This document shows, one piece after another, positions 13,349-24,700 of a DNA stretch of 64,000 nt. Source of the DNA: Liquidambar formosana (taxonomy: Eukaryota; Streptophyta; Magnoliopsida; Saxifragales; Altingiaceae); NCBI GenBank assembly GCA_039720395.1, contig CM077824.1:29789675-29853674 (forward strand). The letters run 5' to 3'. The notes under the pieces were generated by a model. It saw only the letters and a program-made list of their open reading frames with translations, was not told the DNA's origin and did no database searches. The translations under genes were made by a program, and so were the position numbers. Each line of letters begins with the position of its first letter. The stretch's first letter is position 1.

Positions 13349-13368
13349 AGCCATGGCTCTGATACCAC
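13349..13368 (-). promoter_or_regulatory. Primer-binding site (initiator tRNA-Met type)
   Basis: Read on the minus strand, the bases next to the 5' LTR are TGGTATCAGAGCCATGG, matching the 3' end of plant initiator tRNA-Met, the usual copia primer. This fixes the element's orientation. Confidence 0.9.
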
Positions 13369-15023
13369 TGTTGGGAATCATACAAGAGGGAAAAATAGAA
13401 GTGCGGAATATAAAAATTTTCCCTTTGATTCCACAGCCCATGAATCTAACTATGCATATACAAAATCAAACCCTAGCTATGAAGAGGGTTAGAACACTTA
13501 CAGAATTTTTGTCTTCTCCTTTTTGCTCCAAGCTTTGATTCCGGACAGCGGTGAATGAGCAGCCCAAGTGTGCTGCCTCCAACGGTATCCACACCTAGCT
13601 AGAGCTTCAAGTCCTTTCCACCTTTTCCTTGTTGTTGCTAGTGAAGGAGAAGAGAGGAGAGAGAGAGAGGGAGGCTGGAAAATCTGGACAGCCCCTTGGG
13701 ATTTCAACTTGTGATGATGTCATCACTTCAAAGTGTGACTTATATAGTCCACACTCAAGGGGGCCGGCCCTAGGGGGAAACCCTATTAGGGTGTTATGCA
13801 ATTTCTCTAAATTGCACAATAACCCCTATAAATTATATCAAATATAAATAGGCCTCAAAGAACTATTCTTTATGCACTCATACCCTTTCTCTCATAGACT
13901 TTAAAGCTCATCTTGCATGATCAGTGTGTGACCCATTGGGTTCACATCATCAAGTAGTAGGAATAGCACGAGGTGTGCACAATGGAACTCTTTCCATTTA
14001 GGGTCTAATTGGAACTCCTTCCAATTCCCTAATTGATTATAACTCACTTATATCAATTAGGGCTTCTACTAACCATGAATAACACCTAGCATATGGTTCA
14101 TGGTGTCGTCCTTAATGAAGTGAATATGTATCTATCAAAGAACCCTTCTGTTATAGTTTATAGGTTACAATTGCATCCTTCCATTTACACAATGTCTCCA
14201 ATTGAACTAATAGGACATGGAAGTCTGTCAAGTCCCTAGTTCAATTACTTTATACTCATTCATAAATATCAACTCAATGATGAACTTATGGAAACTCCTT
14301 TCCATATTCACACTGCCATGGCCATGGACTGAATGAGTTATATTATGAATGCTATATGAGACATTCTCTCTCTTTTTCCTGAGAGTAATGGATTCCTTGT
14401 TGATCACTCACATGCCTTCATACACATAGCAATAGGGCCAATGAACACCTTTACAGACCCATGAATAGAATCTGCACTTAGTGTTATCAAACTTCTAAAG
14501 CTACATGCATAAGGTAACTATGGTGTCTCAGGTCTAAGGATTACTTGTACCACTATAACATTGAGAAACTGATTGACAGGCAGGTTAAAACTCCATTCAG
14601 TTTATCTCAAATCTTTGGTCACATTCAGTGTACCTATTCTATTAACAGGCACCCACCTGTTGGTTGTAGTGTCTCCACACAAATAGCTTGAGACCAGCTA
14701 TCCTCCTATAGAGTCAACCTAACAAGTGCTAGTCCTATGGTTCATTACTGTCCATCATAGTGAACCTTCAACTAAGAATGATTTAGGAGTTTAGTACAGA
14801 GATATATTTACAGTCTCATAATTACAACTCTTTGTAATTCAATATTCTCAACTCTAACTCCTTGGACATATTATGTAAATATAAATGATGCATACAAACA
14901 TAATAGAATAAGCCCTTTTATTAAATCAATAATAAATGTGACATACATAAATGAAATCAAATGATTGTTCCTTTATCCCTAAACAATCATCTCTATGATT
15001 GGCTCTAGGGCATAACTCTAACA
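13369..15023 (-). repeat. Copia element 5' LTR (right copy)
   Basis: 1655 bp, the same length as the left copy. Differences seen by eye lie near 14313, 14472, 14776, 14946, 14980 and 14984. A minus-strand TATATAA box at about 13740-13747 should drive transcription leftward. Confidence 0.95.
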
Positions 15024-15028
15024 GAATG
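15024..15028. repeat. Target-site duplication (gaatg) of copia element, right copy
   Basis: Identical to 5009-5013. Confidence 0.95.
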
Positions 15029-15930
15029 AACACATACAATCATTTTTGGCACAATTGATAACACAAGACTTTGCAAACTTAAGAAATGACCCTTTGTAAC
15101 ACAATGTTAATCATATAACCTTAAGAAATGACCCTCTGTACAAGTGACCAAGTCGAATCAATTGATAACACAGCCCCGAAGCACAATTTCATGCAATTCA
15201 TTCACATATGATTTGTTTATATCAGCTCTGTCTAGCCAGAGGCTAAAAGATGCTATTATGATACATAAGGACCACAACAGAACAAATGAATTTACTATTT
15301 TAAGTACCGATTGAATGTCATTCATTGGTTCAAAAAAGTCAACTAGGGGAGATATTTTGGGCACTGTCCAAAGCTATTGTTGGCTGTCTATGTGATGTCT
15401 TTAATTCAGAAAATAAATTTCTCAAGTTAATGAAGATGTAACTGTGTGAATCCCCCTGTCAATCTACAACTTACATTGATGGAGCTGAGCATGTTGTAAA
15501 ACTTGAGTTGGCTACTGAACTATTTGAGATGTGATGGAAGCAGTGAATCGTTTCCAATTTGAGTTCATCCACTACCTAAAAATTTTATTTTGCAGATAAA
15601 GTGAAAGGATTATTATTACTCTTACTAAATTTCTTTGGTGGTTTGTGAAAGAGAAAAAAGGATTTGGAGAAAGCTACAAAAACCATGGTTGTTAGTCTTT
15701 ACAATGCCAGCAAGGAGAATATCACTATGATCTTGAGGAAATTTAGGGAAAAGAAACTTGTTCTGAGTCAAAAATGTTTTGAGAAGATTGTAATATGTCT
15801 ATGCTATAGTAAAACATATAATAGGATGGAAAATCACAGGACAGATAAGAATTTGCTATATTTCTTTTCTTTCTTTTTTTCTATGGTGATTTTGTTGTAC
15901 TTCTAAAAAAATTATTTTCAAGCGCTATAT

Positions 15931-16006
<76 letters not shown>

Positions 16007-16147
16007 TATTTAAAAAAGAAAAAAATAAAAAAAATAAAAAAAAGAATCTATGATGTAAAACACCATGGAGAGATTTCAATTCCATGCCCTGAGGCTTCTA
16101 CCACATCTAGAATAATTAATCAATCATAAAAAGAAATGTTTCCTTAC
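15029..16147. other. CACTA interior, no gene recognised, with dinucleotide microsatellite
   Basis: Unrecognised AT-rich DNA. At about 15925-16010 there is an (AT)n run followed by a (GA)n run and an A-rich stretch. Nothing coding is supported. Confidence 0.4.
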
Positions 16148-16340
16148 TTGATCAACTTTTCAATGAGGTCTCGAATAAGCTTTGAATTCTGCATCTAGAG
16201 ACTATCTACAACATTTTCGAGTTTAACTGCCTGAGAAAGATTCAGATGAGTGACAATAATTTGATTCAAACCTTTAGAATCTCTGCTAATGATGTCATCA
16301 ACTGAAACTTCTGTGATGACTCGCACGACATTCCATCCAA
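16148..16340 (-). pseudogene. Exon-like captured gene fragment of unknown family
   Basis: On the minus strand this segment is preceded by an acceptor-like 'gttgtttacag' and followed by a donor-like 'gtaagg'. Between them one frame reads about 63 codons with gene-like composition: a hydrophobic N-terminal part (VVRVITEVSVDDII) and a helical, charged C-terminal part (SKLIRDLIEKLIK). It is interrupted by one TAG. I do not recognise the family. It is not transposase-like and probably represents a second host exon carried by the CACTA element; this is inference from the splice-like borders and codon pattern. Confidence 0.4.
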
Positions 16341-17338
16341 CTGTAAACAACAAAGAAACCTTCATTCAGTTTCCAAAAATTGAAACATAACCAAATAAAC
16401 TAAAAACTTAAGGAGAAGCTAAATTATAATGAAGCGAAAAGACCTATAAAATTAGAACAAGTGTCTCCATAACTCAACAAACATAATCAACACTGAGTTC
16501 TAGTTACAGAGATATAATATTTGATAATTACAGCGATAGTTAGCCATGGTGCACTAAACAATGGGTTTCAATTCATCTAGTAGTAGGAAGAGTGCATTAT
16601 GCCATCTAATGGCTTGCATTTGATAAACTTGCAATCTCTAATAAAACTAACCCATGAATCAAGGAACTGATAATTGCTTTGTTGGGGCCTCTCAAATATA
16701 CTATATGATGTAAAGACGCTCTATAGAAAAGAATAGTTCCACACAAAGATTGAGAAAATAGAGCATTCAATTCGCTAGCACTAAGAAAAGGTTTGGCAAT
16801 CAATTGAAAATTTGATAATCATCAATAAATTAATGTTCCTAACTATCTCCATAACTCAACAAACATAATCATAGTGAACAGTCGAGACATATACATATTT
16901 ACCAAAATAAAATAGAAATTAGGTCATCCATTCAATTCCTAACAAGCCCTAAAAATGGATTCTGTAAGAATTTATAGCAAAAGCACAAGGTGGACTTATT
17001 TCAAATCCCATGTAAAACTCTGTAATTGAACTGACCCAGTTCCCATGGGACATCCAAACAGATCATAAATCTTTTACTATATCCATTAAATTATGTAAGT
17101 TCCAAATTCTAATTAAAACCCTAAATCCCCTGTAATTTATATTTTTTATTCTTAATTTTTCACAAAACCCCAACACCCTAACATCTCTTATGGTCCATTT
17201 GGTTGAAAAGAAAGGGTTTAAAAAAACTTAAAATTTTGAAACTAGAGTTTTAATTCATCAAAGGAACTCCCTTAACTAAGCCTATTGCAACAAATCAATA
17301 CAAAAATAATAAAACTAACATTCCAAAAGTGCCGCTTG

Positions 17339-17386
17339 TATAAGTATATACCATTAATGATGAAGTAGAATGAACACATACAATCA
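17339..17386. repeat. Unoccupied paralogous copia target site
   Basis: The sequence tataagtatatacc...gaatgaacacatacaatca matches the left flank of the copia element (4979-5013) joined to its right flank (15024-15041), with two substitutions and only one copy of gaatg. It shows the pre-insertion sequence and confirms the element borders. Similarity fades outside this stretch. Confidence 0.8.
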
Positions 17387-17869
17387 ACACACCTCAAGTC
17401 TCAATAAACTATTTCTTTAAAAACTCAACTATTGAACATTTTCTTGCATAAATAATGTAAGGAAAAAGAGATTTAAACTTTTGCAGAGAACATGTAAAGG
17501 AAAAAAAGATATTGAAATGTCAAATGTCTAGGTTTTTCATGATTCAGAACCTGTGAAAACAAAACTACCACTTAACTGAGTCAATACAACTAACTGGTTT
17601 AGTTAAGATGAGTTTGGCATTTTACAAAAACAAAAATACCATATAGCATAGGATTCAAAAATTCATTTTCTTTTTATTACAACAACTTTCCCAACAACCA
17701 AATAGAGTGCAATTGATAAAACTCACAATAAACTACTTATTCTTAGAATAAAGTAGAATCAGAAACACGGGGAATTCCACTTTTTATAGTAATAATGTTG
17801 TGAAACAAACAATGAGCATTAAATCATCACCAAAATCTGTAACCCATCTTTCTTTTGTTTCACACTATC

Positions 17870-18432
17870 TCACTTCTCCATCTTAGCCAATTTTTTCGAC
17901 CGCTTCTTGCCGTTTAACTCACTAACCTGTCCCTTCATCAAATCTCCCTTCTTTCGCTTCTTACCCTCAAATTCAGCACCACCCAATTCACCAATATCTT
18001 CATCATCATTGCTTCCAAATTCATTTGCATCCATTAAATCATCAGCATTACTATCTATATACCGAACTTCATGAATCCTCCCCTTTTTTTGACCCCTTCT
18101 TATTACCCAATTTCTCATCTTTCTCCCCCCCACTCCTCTTAGTTTCCTCCTTAACAACTTCTTTACCCGCTTCCTCCTTCACCACCTCCTCCTCTTTTTC
18201 CTTCACTCCTTCTATCTTTAACCTCACATCGGGCAATGCCTGATAAATAGGCAACGCTAGAGATTGTGCAAACTTCAAATGAAACGATCGCACACCAACC
18301 CACTTCTTCGGTACAATCCCCACAACCCCACCCATCGCCACAGCAACATTTTCCATAATTTCATCTCTATCCATCGAATCCTTCCCTACCCTTATCACGC
18401 TACAAATCTTCGATGCCCCTACCCATTTCTAT
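17870..18432 (-). pseudogene. Captured fragment of a ribosomal-L1-domain protein gene (RSL1D1-like)
   Basis: The minus strand encodes the end of an L1 domain: VRSFHLKFAQSLALPIYQ followed by PDVRLKIEG, which is characteristic of the plant nucleolar 'ribosomal L1 domain-containing' family involved in ribosome assembly. It then runs into a lysine- and glutamate-rich tail and the conserved GRIHEVRYIDSNADD segment. The exon begins at about 18432 after an acceptor 'ttctttatag'. A one-base shift in a run of seven A at about 18082-18090 splits it into two frames (18398-18069 and 18157-17870). The N-terminal two thirds of the domain are absent. A GT..AG-like intron and a CT-rich 5'-UTR-like stretch lie upstream (18440-18650). 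It lies inside the CACTA element, so transposon capture is the likely origin. Confidence 0.7.
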
Positions 18433-18959
18433 AAAGAAGAAAAAAAAACCCTACATGAGGAGGAAGCTTGATTCTCTAATAGTCACGCATAAGAGAGAGA
18501 GAGAGAGAAAGAGATTACCGTGAAAAAGAGCACACAGAGCCCCAAATCTTCAGCTTCAGAAAAAGCAAACAAACCCTAGTTCTTCTCCAATAATCACGCA
18601 CGCAGATCTGAGCAAGAGACGAGGAGAAAGCCAAATTAAGAAGATGGAGTGTTAGGTTTGATGCGCGGGTTGTGACTTCGCATAAGCTTGAATCGTGATT
18701 TCTGGTTCAACTTTGTAACAATTTTGATGTGGAGAACCCTGATTCCCCTTAATCGAGAGTAAGGAGCCAAATAGGGAAAGCCAAATGGGGAAAAGAAAAA
18801 GAAAAAAGAAAAGGAGAACCCTAGCCTAATATTCTTCAGTCGAGAATGAGGAGCCAAATGGGGAGAAGAAAAAGAAAAAAGAAAATGTAGAGGGAATAGG
18901 GAAAAAAGACCCGCTAATTTTTTCGTGGTTGTGTAATTTTTTTCATGGCATTTAGAGCA

Positions 18960-19181
18960 AGTCGTATTTTGTAAGGGTGGGGTCATGTTATACACGGCGT
19001 TCAAATGAACACCATAATGGACACTATTTATGGCATTTCACTGTGTACGCCATTAAAAGTGTCCAGATTTGGTATATTAATGGCATTTATACTATGCACG
19101 CCGTATATACTCTTATTAATGGCATGCCACACTAATATGCTGTAAATATAGTGTCGTAAAAAAGCCTTTTTTCTTGTAGTG
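18960..19181. repeat. CACTA right subterminal and terminal repeats
   Basis: Repeated 'atggcatttcactgtg' and 'cacgccgtatatac' variants lead into the terminal cttgtagtg at 19181, mirroring the left end. Confidence 0.75.
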
Positions 19182-20062
19182 TATTTTATCTCTCTCACTC
19201 ACTCTCTCTCTCTTTCTTCTATATTTGAAACTTCTTAAAGGATTCTTTCTTCTTACTTAGCTGTCACTATGGCAGTCTTTCACTACCATTCTTAGGCGTT
19301 GAAAACCTTGAAACAATATTACAATAATGAAAAAAAGATACAGAACGGGAGAACCTTTGATATTGAATTTCTTTATAATCCTGTACATAGGACTTGATTT
19401 ATAAGCTTGATAGTATTAGTACAAATGGTTCAATAGCGTTATACATAAGACTTGGTTTATAAGCTTGATAGTGTTAGTACAAATGAATAATGTAAAGACA
19501 ATATAGTTAACCTAGACCTATTGTGAGATTATATACCTTGACATCTCATTATTGTAATGGCAAGAATAGTTTTATAACTTCTCTCTCTTTCTCTCTCTAA
19601 TATGTGAAACTTCTTGAAAAGCTCTTTCTTCTTACCTAGTCGTCACTCTAGCCGTCTTCCACTGCCATTCTCTAGCGTCGAAAACTTTGATACCATATTA
19701 AAATAATGAAAAAAATATAGAATGCGAAAATTCTTGATATTGAATTTCTTAATAATCTTATAGGTAATATTCTATTTATAAGCTTGATAGTGTTAATACA
19801 AATGGCTTAATAACGTTTTACATTAAGCTTAATTTATAAGCTTGACAGTGTTAGTACAAATTGACAGTATGAAGATAGTATAGTGAACCTGAACCCAAAT
19901 ATAGAGTGACACTATATACCTTGACATCTCATTATCGTAATGGCAAGAATAGCTTTATATCTTCTTCTTTTCTCTTTCTTGTAGCTGTGAAACTTCCTGA
20001 AATACTCTTTCTTCTAGTAACATAGCTGTCACTGTGGTTGTCTTCCACCGTCATTCTCTCCC
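19182..20062. repeat. Tandem array of about 380-bp units (right part)
   Basis: It completes the unit broken at 2058, then carries two further units (about 19301-19678 and 19679-20062). Each begins near 'ttgataccatattaaaataatg' and ends near 'tcttccactgccattct'. Units share order and orientation but have diverged substantially. Each contains a CT-rich stretch after 'gcaagaatagctttat'. No coding function is seen. Confidence 0.75.
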
Positions 20063-20784
20063 AATGCCATTGCCAACAAATCTTTATAGCCTGTAAGATC
20101 TCTCATTCTCTTATTTACTATTTTATTCCATTTCTTTCCTCTAAGAACGAAACCTTCGACATGATTACAATCTTTCTTGCTTGAAAATGAACCCTTCAAT
20201 GCTAATACCATTTCTCTCATTTACATAAAAGGTATATCTATGATTTACCTGAATTTTCAAAATCTTCTCATTTAATTTAATTTATATTCTAATATTACAA
20301 TTTATTTTTATAAGACTTTGATGATTTTGTGTTGAATGCAATCTAAATTGCATTTATATATAAACTCGTAATTGTTTTCCTATATAAATTAAGGTTTTTA
20401 TTAATAAGTTAACAAATCTCAAGATTATGTCCCAACTCATAATTTTTTCTATAAACTTAAATCTTTTAGGATAAGATTTGAATTCAAGATTTTTTTATTA
20501 ACTTAATATGTTAATGGAAGTACCCCTACAATTCAAGATGGTTTAGTGTAATTTAGTTTTGGGGAAATTTTTTTTTTGTTTGGATAGAAATTGCCATTTT
20601 CAAACTCTGTATGATTTCATTGTCTTTGACAACCTTTTGTGACGAAAAATACAATCACACAAGTTTTTTTTTTTTTTTTTTTTTTTTTCATTTCATATTT
20701 ATAGATTTATATACTATAATAAAATTTATAAAATATTTTTACTTAATAATTTATCTCGCGCATTGCACGGGTCTTACACTAGTA
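20063..20784. other. AT-rich DNA ending in a possible Helitron 3' end
   Basis: No gene. The segment ends gcattgcacgggtcttacactagt with CTAG at 20779-20782, resembling the hairpin-plus-CTRR terminus of plant Helitrons. I could not find a matching 5' TC end upstream and the hairpin is weak, so this is tentative. Confidence 0.3.
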
Positions 20785-21756
20785 ATAAAAATAACTGTAA
20801 AAATTATTATCTAAATCATCAGTAATCTTATTCTTAAGATAATTATCAAGGTCATTAGATTCTATCCCCTTAAAAAAAAAAAAAGACCGATGGTCAAAGC
20901 TCTTTTTTTTTTTAATTATTTTTTAATCTATTTTAAATATAGAATATATATATCTTAGCGACGCACAAATACGGTTGGTGAAATTCTTTATATGACTATC
21001 GGTAGGGTATTGTTTTATTTGCAAGTTTTAGAACACTACTTAACCTTAAAAGCTTAAGTTATTAGAGAATATGTTAACAATTTTATCAACCTAAACCTCC
21101 TTTACGTGTGGCTTTATGCCACCTATGGAAAGACAAATAGATAGAAGAAAACTGTGAAACAAATAGATAAATTGATACTTATTAATACCTATGACCTCCT
21201 AAAAACCAAAGTTTTGATACTATATTACAATATTGAAAAAAAAACATATAGAATGGGAAAACTCTTAATATTAAATTTCTCAATAATCTTGTATTTAAGA
21301 CATGATTTATAACCTTGATAATGTTAGTACATATGGCTTAATAACATTGTACGTGAGGCTCGTTTAATAGGATTGATAGTGTTAGTATAAATGGGTAATA
21401 CAAAGATAATACAGCGAATCGAGACCTTGTGTGAGACTATATACATTGACATTTCGTTGTCATAATGGCTAGAATATTTTTTTATCTTCTCTTTCTCTTC
21501 CTTATGTGAAACTTCTTAAGGAACTCTTTTTTCTTACCTAACTGTCACTGTGGTTGTCTTCCGCTGCCATTCTTTGGCGTCAAAAATTTTGATACCATAT
21601 TAAAATAATGAAAAAAAAAAGATATAAAACGGGAAAACCATTGATATTTAATTTCTTTATAATCTTGTACATAAAGCTTAATTGATAGGTTTAATAGTGT
21701 TAGTGCAAATAACTCAATAACATTGTACATAAGGCTCAATTTATAGGCTTGATAGT
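20785..21756. repeat. Second copy of the tandem repeat block
   Basis: Direct copy of 1377-2058 plus following units. One complete unit lies at about 21207-21583, and a second is cut off at 21756 by the next element after 'ggcttgatagt'. Removing the CACTA element, the two blocks lie about 2.3 kb apart. Confidence 0.75.
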
Positions 21757-24700
21757 TGTAGATACCCATTTTCACCCCCATAATGTCTCCTAGGTGTTGT
21801 CTTAGAGTTTGGTTAAGTCTTTGATGAGACTCGTAGCCTTTGAGTTTCAGATGGCATGTTCACCCTTTTTATCCCTTTGTTAAAGGCTATTATCATGTGT
21901 TTTTTTTTTTTTTTTTTGGTTGTATCTAAGTCTTTTCTTTTGCATTGAGTTCTTAGGTTAATGAGAGAAATTTCTATGAATTTTTGGTTCCAATTTGAGT
22001 GAGTGTTGAGGGTTAATAAGAACATTTATGACTTTAAGGGCACTTTCATCATTTTGCTTGTATAATTTCTAATTGACCTTCGAATTCATCCCAGATTGTT
22101 TTATCATGCTCATATTAACATATGGAGTCCATTTTTAGGTTCAATTTGATGCTTCAATGGTTTGAGATTGGTTTTGTCTCATAATGGTTCAAGTTGGCTA
22201 ATTGACCTTTTTTTGGTTCTCTTAAAGTTCACTGATTATTTGTATTTAGGTTTTCATCCAACTAAATCCATTTACATTTATTTAAGCCTAATTTTATGTA
22301 GGAATATGTTTCTTGAGGTCTCACATTGATTTAAAATGAGAATTTGTTCAACTAGAGGTCAAAACCCTACTTTTATTGAACTTTTGACGGTTAGCCCCAT
22401 GCTTAAACCCAACCACTTAAAAATGGTTGAGGATTTTCACCTTGAGAGTCTTCTAGGATAATTCTCCTTTGAATCACGATCGTTTTGGCTTTCATTTCAC
22501 TCAAATAAGAGTTAAAATGAACAAAATATGCCCCTAGGAGTATTAGAAGGTTGAAAATAGCACCTGAATGGGCTTGCCCTCTAATGACCATTTAGTTAAC
22601 CGGTCACTCAAGAAAACTTCCTTTTTTGAGCTCTTTTGACCCCTTCCGATTTTTGACTTCCGGTGCGACTTTTTACTACTTTTGGTGACTTTCCTTATAT
22701 TTTTGGATAACTTTGAGTTACTTGAGCATCAAGAGAGTCTCTAATAACCCTTGGATCATTATTTGAAGGATTAATCTCAACCATTGAATTATTAGGTTGG
22801 TTCCCTATAAATAGGAGCCTATTTTCAGCACTTAAGGACTTTTACATGCTTCCAAACCCTAGAGAAAGAGGGAACTACGAATTTGTGAGCTTTAAGAGAC
22901 TTAAGGGAGTGCTTCAAGAGGGTAGAGAGCATCAAGAGGAAAGTTCTACAACAGTATTAAAGTAAGAAAGAAGTAAACAGCAAGAGGTAAGTACCCGTCA
23001 CTCTAGAATTAGGGTTTTCTCTTGTATTGATATTGTTGTGATGCAAGCATGCCTAGGATATTATTATGAATTGTTTGTGATGATTTTACATGATTCATGA
23101 TGTTATTTTCATAATATAAACATGTGGGTTCGATAAATTATTACAAGTATGAGGATTATTGTATCTAAGGTATGTCTTCTTTTCTCTTTTTGTGTTCTAG
23201 AGTTTACTGTTTTAAAACATGATTAGTATCTCTATGAAAAGGGTCATCACATAATTTATTTGGTTATATTATCATGCTTGGGTTAATTTTAAATGAAAAT
23301 TATATCTAATGAGTTTTATACTTGATCACCTTTATTTTTATAAACATTTTTCAGATTATTATAAAGCAGATGAGACTTCACCTTGAGGCTTTTATTCGGT
23401 TTAATTATATTATGCTATGTTTAGTGGAACAATTTATATTATGTATCAGATAATTAAATATTATGGTGATGCAATATTTAATACTTTTTATTCGGCCAAT
23501 GGACCCCAGACACGTAATGAATGATAGGTTATGTATGACGTTTAAAACAAGTTATATCATGGTATGTCCCATTTATAAATGGGTCATACCAAAACTTTTG
23601 TAAAAATTTTCAAGTTTTCAACACGTGTTATTCTCGTCAAATATAAATGTTTTATTTGAAATAAAGTGGTTTTATTATTATTCATTACAACTTAATTAAT
23701 TTGGGTCGTGATAAAGGTCATTTTAATAGCACATTTTTTATCTTTTAATCTTGGTCATCCAAAAACCTATATAAGGGTTGCCTGTAGGGAATTGAACTAG
23801 AAGGAAAAACAAAATGCGGAATATAAAAATTTTTCCTAAACGATTCCATAGCCCATAAATCTAACTATACTATAATGCAAAACCAAAAACCTAACTAGAA
23901 ATGGGTTGAATTACTTACAGTTTATTTGTTTTCTTCTTTTGCTCCAAGCTTTGATTCTGGACAACAGTGAATGAGCAGCCCAAGTGTTTTGCCTCCAATA
24001 GTATCCACGCCTAGCAAGAGCCTCAAGTCTTTCTTCCTTTTTCCTTTGTTCTTGCTAGAAGTGGAGAAGAGAAGAGAGAAAGAGAACCACCACCAAGGGG
24101 GACAGTTAGGGCTTGAAGTGAGGAGTGTGATATTATTGTCACACATCACATGTGTGACTATATATAGCCACTAGTAGGGCTGGCCATAGGGGGAATCCAA
24201 TTCCTAATTGGATTTTGTGTAATTTCTCTAAATTGCACATTAACCCCTCTTGTTTATATCATATACAAACTTGGCCTTCAAGAACTATTCTTTATTCACT
24301 TATACCCCTTCTCTCATAAAATTTAAAGCTCTCAATGCATGATCAGTGTGTGACCCATTGGGTTCATTTCATTAAATAGTAGGAATAGCACAAAGTGTGT
24401 ACAATGAAACTTTTTCCATTAAGGGTTTAATTGGAATTCCTTCCAATTCCCTAATTGATTATAACTCACTTATATCAATTAGGGCTTCTACTAACCATGA
24501 GTAACATCTAGCATATGGCTCATGGTGTGGTCCTCAATGAGGTAAATAGGTATCTTACATAGGATCCTTCTGTTATAGTTTATAGGTTATAATTGCATCC
24601 TTTCTTCTACACAATGTCTCCAATTAAACTAATAGGACATGGAAGTCTATCAAGTCCCTAGTTTAATTACTTTATACTCAATCATGAATATCAACTCATT

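Larger units (their letters stand above)
5014..15023 (-). mobile_element. Complete Ty1/copia LTR retrotransposon, young
   Basis: The element has two 1655-bp LTRs (5014-6668 and 13369-15023), a 5-bp target duplication gaatg, a minus-strand polyprotein (6683-10342), a tRNA-Met-type primer-binding site beside the right LTR and a polypurine tract beside the left LTR. The LTRs differ at about six positions by eye (0.36 percent), without indels. Order along the transcript is LTR, primer site, long leader of about 3 kb, gag-protease-integrase-RT-RNase H, polypurine tract, LTR; this integrase-before-RT order defines Ty1/copia. It sits inside the CACTA element. A related unoccupied site is present at 17339-17386. 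Confidence 0.95.
2059..19181. mobile_element. CACTA-type DNA transposon, non-autonomous, with nested copia element
   Basis: The right end reads '...aaagccttttttcttgtagtg', whose reverse complement is the classical CACTACAAGAAAAAAGGC start. The left end begins cattacaacaaaaaaagtc, a diverged version. Subterminal DNA on both sides (2070-2430 and 18960-19170) is packed with motifs such as 'tttacggcatgcatttgaat' and 'atggcatttcactgtg', typical of CACTA subterminal repeats. Flanking triplets are GAT and TAT, not a perfect 3-bp duplication. No transposase is recognisable. The internal DNA includes a captured gene fragment near 17870-18430 and a copia element inserted at 5014-15023. Without the copia element it is about 7.1 kb. 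Confidence 0.75.
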
